A stretch of 64,000 nucleotides of DNA, from NCBI RefSeq assembly GCF_000966285.1, contig NZ_KQ031391.1:1-64000 (forward strand). The letters run 5' to 3'. Positions within the stretch are counted from its first letter, which is position 1. Every line of letters starts with the position of its first letter. A model generated the notes under the pieces. It was not told the origin of the DNA. It worked only from the letters and a program-made list of their open reading frames with translations, and made no database searches. The translations under genes were made by a program, and so were the position numbers. Positions 58,926 through 64,000 of this stretch are shown here, piece by piece. Origin of the DNA: Pseudofrankia sp. DC12. GTDB taxonomy: Bacteria > Actinomycetota > Actinomycetes > Frankiales > Frankiaceae.

Positions 58926-60740
58926 GTGGACGGCAGCAGGCACCGACAGCGCGGGAATGCCGCGCGCACGGCGGTGCGCGGTCTGGTCGTCGGGCCACGG
59001 GCATGGCGGCTGCTGTGCACGCTGGCCGCCGCCGCGGCGGTCGCGCTCGGCATCCTGGGCCAGTGGCGAATGGACCGGGCCGCGCACGTCCCCGGCTCTT
59101 TCGGGAACCATTTCCTGGACCTGTTGTACGGCGCGCTCGGCCTGTTCGTCTTCCAGCCGCCCGCCCTGCCCGACACCGCCCTCTCCGTCCCGCTGCAGGT
59201 AGCCCGGTTCCTGGCGCCGGCGGCGACGCTCTACGCGCTCGCGGACGTGCTGGTGCTGCCGACGGCCCGGCTGCGGGCCCGCCTCGCCAGCGGCCATGTC
59301 GTCGTGTGCGGCTCCGGTCCGGGCGCGCTCGCGCTGGTGGCGAAGCTGCGGGCGGCCCGGATTCGGGTGGTACTCGTCGCCGAGCACGGGAGGGCGGACC
59401 TGGTCGACCTGGTCGGCGGTGACGGGGTGACGGTGCTCGTCGGCGACCCGGCCAACGAGGCGCTGCTGCGCTCGGCCGGCGTCGGGCGGGCCCAGCGGCT
59501 CTACGTCACCGGCCCGGCGACCGGGCACAACGGCGCCGTCGTCACCGCCGCCCAGACCGTCGCCAGGGCGGCGGGCCGCGCCGGGGCCAGCCCGCTGCGC
59601 TGCCTCGTCGAGGAGTCCGACCCGGACGTGCTCGACGCGATGTGGATGCTGCTGCTGCGCCGCCCGCCGAGCGACCCGGTCACCATCGAGTTCTACAACC
59701 CGGCCCGGCTGGGGGCCCGGCTGCTGCTCGACGAGGTCCAGCCCCGCTGGGACCCGGTCGGCGCGGAGCCGGTCGTGGTGGCCGGGCTGTCCACGTTCGG
59801 GCGCGAGCTGATCGTGGAGATGGCCCGCCGCAGGCACCGGGCGCTCGGGCACGGCGCGGCGCGGCTTCCGGTCGTCGTCGTCGACGAGCACGCGACAGTC
59901 CTCGTCGACCGGCTCTGCCGGCGATATGCCGTCGTTGAAAACATGCTCGACCTCGCCCACGAGGAGAGCGATGTGGACGCCCTCGGGCTCGACCAGCTCG
60001 TCCACCCCAGCCTTCCCGGCGCCTACGTCACCCAGATCTTCGTCTGCTACGCGGACGCCGAGCTGGCGCTGCGCAAGGCGCTCGCGACATCCCGGCCACC
60101 GACGCGCCGGTCGGTGGTGGTCCGGGTCGACCGGATGAGCCCACTGGGCGAGGCGCTCCGCCCGGGCAGCGCGGAAAGGCAAGGCCCGATGGCCGCCCTC
60201 TACGACGATCTCGACTTCTTTCCCGAGCGGGAGCGGGCGTGCGACCCGGACGACGCGCCCGACGACCGGCTGGAGGCGTGGGCGGAGGCGATCCACCAGG
60301 ACTACTGCCGGCAGCGGCTGGAGACCGGCGAGGTGCGCGACGACAACGAGGCGCTGGTCGCGTGGGAGAACCTGCCGGAGAAGTACCGGTCGAACAACTA
60401 CGACCAGGCCCGCGACATCGAGACCAAGCTGCGCCTGATCGGCTGCGCCAGCGCGCGGATGGACTCCGGGGGCGAGGAGTTCGCGTTCACGCCCGACGAG
60501 GTGGACCGGCTGTCCCGGTGGGAGCATGAGCGCTGGATGCACAACCGGGTCGCGCACGGCTGGACCTTCGGCGAGGTCCGGGACAACGACAGGCTGTTGC
60601 ATCCGGACATCCGGCCGTACGACGAGCTGTCGGCGGAGACGAAGGAGAAGGACGCCCAGATGGTGCGGCTGATCCCGGAGCTGCTCTCCGGCGCCGGCTA
60701 CCGTGTGGTCCGGTTCCCGACCCCGGCCACGGCCGGCTGA
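58926..60740 (+). CDS. membrane protein with TrkA_N-like Rossmann and RyR domains
   Basis: The protein has 604 residues from GTG 58926, with GAAGGAG upstream; the frame is open to 58719 without such support. Membrane segments lie at about 25-45, 60-75 and 80-105. Two Rossmann-like regulator domains follow: VVVCGSGPGALALVAKLRAARIRVVLV opens the first, and VVVAGLSTFGRELIVEMA the second. The C-terminus is an RyR domain: RWEHERWMHNRVAHGWTFGEVRDNDRLLHPDI ... YDELSAETKEKDAQMV. The layout is that of ligand-gated K+ channel-like sensors, but no clear TVGYG-type filter is seen. RyR domains in bacteria are thought to bind small ligands. Confidence 0.85.
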   Translation: MDGSRHRQRGNAARTAVRGLVVGPRAWRLLCTLAAAAAVALGILGQWRMDRAAHVPGSFGNHFLDLLYGALGLFVFQPPALPDTALSVPLQVARFLAPAATLYALADVLVLPTARLRARLASGHVVVCGSGPGALALVAKLRAARIRVVLVAEHGRADLVDLVGGDGVTVLVGDPANEALLRSAGVGRAQRLYVTGPATGHNGAVVTAAQTVARAAGRAGASPLRCLVEESDPDVLDAMWMLLLRRPPSDPVTIEFYNPARLGARLLLDEVQPRWDPVGAEPVVVAGLSTFGRELIVEMARRRHRALGHGAARLPVVVVDEHATVLVDRLCRRYAVVENMLDLAHEESDVDALGLDQLVHPSLPGAYVTQIFVCYADAELALRKALATSRPPTRRSVVVRVDRMSPLGEALRPGSAERQGPMAALYDDLDFFPERERACDPDDAPDDRLEAWAEAIHQDYCRQRLETGEVRDDNEALVAWENLPEKYRSNNYDQARDIETKLRLIGCASARMDSGGEEFAFTPDEVDRLSRWEHERWMHNRVAHGWTFGEVRDNDRLLHPDIRPYDELSAETKEKDAQMVRLIPELLSGAGYRVVRFPTPATAG

Positions 60741-60839
60741 CACCACCGAGGACTGCGCTCGCGTGACGAACTCCCCCGTGCCAGCTACCCGCCGCGCGCA
60801 GCCAGGCGCGCCCGTTGGACCGCGTCCCGGGCCGGCCGC

Positions 60840-61463
60840 GTGACGGTCCTGCCGATCAGGGTGCTCGGCGACCCGGTGCTGCGCACGCCCGCCGAGCCGG
60901 TGACGATCTTCGACGCCAAACTGCGCCGCCTTGTCGACGACATGATCGAGACGATGTACGCGGCGCCCGGGGTGGGGCTCGCCGCGCCGCAGGTCGGCGT
61001 CGGGCTGCGGCTGTTCGTCTTCGACACCGACTGGCAGCCGAACCGGCCCGACCGGCACGAGGACGAGACCGACCCGCAGGCCGCGGACCGGCCGCGCGGG
61101 CGCCTGCCGCGGGTCGTCGCGAACCCGGTGCTGGAGCTCGGCCCGGGTGAGCAGCAGGACCAGGAGGGCTGCCTGTCGATCCCCGGCCTGCACTACGCGA
61201 CGGCCCGGGCGGCGGCCGCGGCGGTCCGCGGCGTCGACGCGGCCGGCGACCCGGTCGAGTACGCCGGCACGGGCCTGCTGGCGCGCTGCCTGCAGCACGA
61301 GACCGACCATCTCGCCGGCACCCTTTACCTCGACCGGCTGACCGGCCTGACCCGCCGCTCGGCGCAGCGGGCGCTGCGCGACGCGGCCTTCGTCACGCCG
61401 GATCCCGCCGGCGACGGCGCCGACGGGCCGGGCGGTTTCCTCAGCGCCCTGCGCCGCCGCTGA
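60840..61463 (+). CDS. def: peptide deformylase
   Basis: The protein has 207 residues from GTG 60840. It removes the N-formyl group from new proteins. All three motifs are visible: GVGLAAPQVG, EGCLSIPG (metal-binding Cys) and QHETDHLAGTLY (HExxH). An acidic insertion (RPDRHEDETDPQAADRP) between motifs 1 and 2 and an Arg-rich tail make it longer than usual. It lies 99 bp after the RyR gene and 36 bp before the aldolase on the same strand. Confidence 0.96.
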   Translation: MTVLPIRVLGDPVLRTPAEPVTIFDAKLRRLVDDMIETMYAAPGVGLAAPQVGVGLRLFVFDTDWQPNRPDRHEDETDPQAADRPRGRLPRVVANPVLELGPGEQQDQEGCLSIPGLHYATARAAAAAVRGVDAAGDPVEYAGTGLLARCLQHETDHLAGTLYLDRLTGLTRRSAQRALRDAAFVTPDPAGDGADGPGGFLSALRRR

Positions 61464-61499
61464 CCGGACGGCCTGCCGGTTTCCGTATCGTGCCAAGGC

Positions 61500-62558
61500 A
61501 TGACCATCGACCTGCGCAGCGACACGGTGACCCAGCCGACGGACGGGATGCGCCGGGCGATGGCCGCCGCCGAGGTCGGTGACGACGTCTACGGCGAGGA
61601 CCCGTCGGTCCGGGCGCTGGAGGAGTACGGCGCCGGTCTGCTCGGGCATGAGGCGGCGCTGTTCGTGCCGAGCGGGACGATGGGCAACTTCTGCGCGCTG
61701 CGCGCGAACGCCGAGTTCGGCACCGAGGTGCTCGCGGACGCCGAGGCGCATGTCGTCACCTATGAGCTGGGCGGGCTGGCCGTGCTCGGCGGCGTGCAGA
61801 CCCGGACGCTCACGGGCCTCGCCCTGGACCTGGACCCGGCGGTGATCGCCGAGCAGATCCGGCCCGGCGCCCGCACCTGGCCGACCCGGCCGCGGCCGGC
61901 ACCGGTGAGCCATTCGATGGTGGCGACGAGCGTGGTCGCCGTGGAGGACACCTGGGCCCGCGGCGGGGGCCGCATCCTGCCCGTGGAGCGGCTGGAGCGG
62001 CTGCGCGCCATCACGGACGCCGCCGAGGTGGTGCTGCACTGCGACGGCGCCCGGCTCTGGAACGCCGCGGTCGGCCTCGGCGTCGAGCCGAGCCAGCTGG
62101 GCCAGCTGTTCGGGACGCTGTCGGTGTGCCTGTCGAAGGGGCTGGGCGCGCCGGTCGGGTCGCTCGTCGTCGGCGACGCGGCGCCCGTCGCCCGGGCCCG
62201 GGTGTGGCGCAAGCGGCTCGGCGGCGGGATGCGCCAGGCCGGGGTGCTCGCCGCCGCGGGTCTGTACGCGCTGCGCCACCACCTGGACCGGCTGGCCGAC
62301 GACCACCGGCGGGCCGCGGCCCTGGCCGCGGTGCTCGCCGACGCCGCGCCCGGCTGCGTCGAGCCGAAGCACGTCGACACCAACATGATCTTCCTACGGG
62401 TCGACGACGCAACCACCTTCCTGGCCCGGGCTCGGGAGCAGGGGGTTCTCGTCGGCGCCTCCGGGCCCCGCGAGGTCCGCCTCCTGACCCACCTGGACGT
62501 GGACGACGCGGACATCCGCGCGGCCGGCGACGTCCTCGCCCGGTTGCTCGCCGGCTGA
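61500..62558 (+). CDS. ltaE: low-specificity L-threonine aldolase
   Basis: The protein has 352 residues. It cleaves L-threonine or allo-threonine to glycine and acetaldehyde with PLP. The fold-type I features are present: IDLRSDTVTQPT at the N-terminus, GDDVYGEDPSV, PSGTMGN in the cofactor phosphate region, LHCDGARLWNA with the PLP Asp, and SVCLSKGLGAPVGS with the PLP lysine. The C-terminal HVDTNMIFL and LTHLDV motifs complete it. It probably belongs to the same transcript as def. Confidence 0.95.
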   Translation: MTIDLRSDTVTQPTDGMRRAMAAAEVGDDVYGEDPSVRALEEYGAGLLGHEAALFVPSGTMGNFCALRANAEFGTEVLADAEAHVVTYELGGLAVLGGVQTRTLTGLALDLDPAVIAEQIRPGARTWPTRPRPAPVSHSMVATSVVAVEDTWARGGGRILPVERLERLRAITDAAEVVLHCDGARLWNAAVGLGVEPSQLGQLFGTLSVCLSKGLGAPVGSLVVGDAAPVARARVWRKRLGGGMRQAGVLAAAGLYALRHHLDRLADDHRRAAALAAVLADAAPGCVEPKHVDTNMIFLRVDDATTFLARAREQGVLVGASGPREVRLLTHLDVDDADIRAAGDVLARLLAG

Positions 62559-62706
62559 CCACCGGGCCGCGTGGCCGGGGCTGCGCCACGGAGTGACGGC
62601 CCAGCGCGCCTGAACGGGCCAGCGGGCCGGGCCTGGGACGGCCACGGCACGCGCCAGGTCGGCGGAAACGGGTCCGGCGCGCCGTTTCGGCCGCAGAATC
62701 GCCCTC

Positions 62707-63948
62707 ATGACGTCTCCTGCGCCCGCGTCCCCGGACGGCACGGTCCCGGCGGGCCCGAACGCGCAGGACACGGACGCGCAGGGCACGGACGCGCAGGGCA
62801 CGGACGCGCAGGGCACCCCGGCGCAGGACCCGGGCGGGCCCGGCGCCGCTGGGCTGCACGCGGTCGCGCGGGGCACGGTCGCACGGGGCTTCGAGGCGGT
62901 GCGGGCGGCGTTCGAGCGGGTGCTGGCCGAGGCGACCGGCACGGGCTCTGCCGTCGCCGCCTGGCACGACGGGGCCTGGGTCGTCGACCTGTGGGGCGGC
63001 CGGGCCGACGCCGCCGGCACGACCGGGTGGGACCGCGACAGCATCGTCATGCCGTACTCGGTGACGAAGCCGTTCGCGGCCGTCTGCGCGCTGCTGCTCG
63101 TCGAACGCGGCCAGCTCGACCTCGAAGCGCGGGTCAGCCACTACTGGCCCGGCTTCACCGCGCCGGCGACGGTCCGCCATGTGCTCGCCCACCAGGCCGG
63201 CCTGGTGGCGTTGGAGACGCGGCTGCCGACCGCGGCGCTGTTCGACTGGGAGCTGATCTGCGCCGAGCTCGCCGCCACCGCGCCGCTGTGGACGCCGGGC
63301 ACCGCGCACGGCGAGAGCGCGCTGTTCTACGGCCACCTCGTCGGCGAGCTGGTCCGCCGCGTCGACGGGCGGGGGCTCGGGGAGTTCCTGCGCGCCCAGG
63401 TGTGCGGGCCGCTGGGCCTGGACTTCGCCGTCGGCCTCGGGCCGGCGCAGCAGCGGCGGTGTGTCGAGCTCACCGGCCTGGACGCCGACTTCCGCGCGCG
63501 GACGGCGGCCACCCGCCCCGAGACCTACCGGCGCGCGGTCGGGAACCCGCCGGGCGTCCAGGACGGTGCTGTCGTGAACAGCGCGCGGCTGCGGGCCGCC
63601 GAGATCCCGGCGGTCAACGGCCACGGGACGGCGCGCGCCGTCGCCGGGCTGTACGCGGCGCTGCTGTCCGGGCGGCTGCTCGGGCCGGGCCTGCTCGCCG
63701 AGGCGTCGACGGCCCAGTGCTCGGGTGTCGACCGGGTGATGGGCGGGGCGAACGCCTGGGGGCTCGGCTTCGGCGTCGACGACGACGGGTTCGGCATGGG
63801 CGGGCTGGGTGGCAGCCTCGGCTGGGCCAGCCGGGACGGCCGCTACGCCTACGCCTTCCTGACCGGCTCGATGGGTGACCACGCCCGCTCGACCGCGGTG
63901 GAGAACACGCTGCGAGACTGCCTCGGGCTCGCGCCGCTCCCCCAGTGA
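62707..63948 (+). CDS. serine hydrolase, beta-lactamase/esterase (class C) family
   Basis: The protein has 413 residues. The catalytic SxxK motif is SVTK in IVMPYSVTKPF, the Tyr motif is the Y in LFYGHLVGEL, and the third motif is probably in the GMGGLGGS loop. A region typical of actinobacterial esterase-like members (HDGAWVVDLWGGRADAA) precedes SxxK. The N-terminal ~50 residues are disordered and contain DAQGT repeats encoded by 15-bp tandem DNA repeats. No signal peptide is seen, so it is probably cytoplasmic. Confidence 0.92.
   Translation: MTSPAPASPDGTVPAGPNAQDTDAQGTDAQGTDAQGTPAQDPGGPGAAGLHAVARGTVARGFEAVRAAFERVLAEATGTGSAVAAWHDGAWVVDLWGGRADAAGTTGWDRDSIVMPYSVTKPFAAVCALLLVERGQLDLEARVSHYWPGFTAPATVRHVLAHQAGLVALETRLPTAALFDWELICAELAATAPLWTPGTAHGESALFYGHLVGELVRRVDGRGLGEFLRAQVCGPLGLDFAVGLGPAQQRRCVELTGLDADFRARTAATRPETYRRAVGNPPGVQDGAVVNSARLRAAEIPAVNGHGTARAVAGLYAALLSGRLLGPGLLAEASTAQCSGVDRVMGGANAWGLGFGVDDDGFGMGGLGGSLGWASRDGRYAYAFLTGSMGDHARSTAVENTLRDCLGLAPLPQ
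62769..62813 (+). repeat. three exact 15-bp tandem repeats in the hydrolase N-terminus
   Basis: The unit CACGGACGCGCAGGG occurs three times in a row, coding TDAQG. The length is a multiple of three, so copy number can vary without loss of frame. Confidence 0.92.
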
Positions 63949-64000
63949 CGGGCCGCGCGCGAGGCGGCGGTCACGGCGCCTGCCTGCGGGCGGCGCCGGC

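Noticed and set aside
58773-62372. Minus-strand frame of 1199 codons
   Set aside because: It is antisense to the RyR, deformylase and aldolase genes; composition is Arg/Ala/Pro/Gly-rich with no domain.
62011-63882. Minus-strand frame of 623 codons and plus-strand frame 62571-63878
   Set aside because: Both are alternative frames of the serine hydrolase gene, which has the SxxK motif in the chosen frame.
1-64000. CRISPR arrays
   Set aside because: No regularly spaced direct repeats with unique spacers and no cas-like genes were seen.
1-64000. rRNA genes
   Set aside because: No conserved rRNA stretches were recognised; the only RNA genes seen are tRNA-Met and the tRNA-Ala fragment.

Overview
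The DNA is very GC-rich, with strong G/C third-position bias and many GTG starts behind GGAG-type ribosome binding sites. The gene families (pSAM2-type integrative element, DUF427, Dyp peroxidase, deazaflavin-dependent oxidoreductase, methylmalonyl-CoA epimerase) point to a filamentous actinobacterium, plausibly Frankia or a relative. The genus is inference; no marker gene in the window proves it.

Layout. (1) 1-10.2 kb, minus strand: a giant RHS/YD-repeat polymorphic toxin with a translationally coupled candidate immunity gene and a second small Cys-pair ORF beyond it. (2) 11.1-16.4 kb: a membrane-anchored lytic transglycosylase and a Thr/Pro-rich surface protein that share a C-terminal domain, facing an unrecognised two-gene minus-strand operon. 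(3) 17.1-19.3 kb: a 3' fragment of tRNA-Ala(CGC), putative integrase arm sites and a tyrosine integrase, the left end of one element whose other end is not visible. (4) 19,490-32,758: a complete actinomycete integrative and conjugative element (AICE) delimited by 44-bp direct repeats, the right copy being the 3' half of an intact tRNA-Met. It carries pra-like, traB/ftsK, repSA, xis and int genes, several HTH regulators, two small paralogous proteins and cargo (an AT-rich TIR gene, a PhzF-like gene, an immunity-like gene). A large cruciform-like element lies upstream of the integrase operon. (5) 33-45.5 kb: a decayed, IS-rich zone. It holds a small RiPP-like locus (two short precursor-like proteins with matching leader and Asn/Ser/Pro motifs plus an M50 metalloprotease carrying an apparent RRE domain), an IS30 element with terminal repeats, an IS4-family element that splits a prs-like gene with an 11-bp target duplication, and remnants of CsbD, Rieske-oxygenase-like, ABC substrate-binding and regulator-ATPase genes. 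(6) 45.9-64 kb: mostly intact chromosomal metabolism: NUDIX, cupins, GNAT, an amidohydrolase-MarR operon divergent from a cupin/acyl-CoA ligase/DUF427 operon, a SnoaL-like protein and Dyp peroxidase, an F420-type oxidoreductase, metK, mce, a membrane TrkA_N-RyR protein, def, a threonine aldolase and a serine hydrolase. Two genes here are broken by small duplications.

The most novel candidate is the RiPP-like locus at 34.2-36.6 kb. Next are the AICE cruciform with its regulatory and arm-site architecture, the paired FGDVD proteins, and the RHS effector with its triplicated linker motif.
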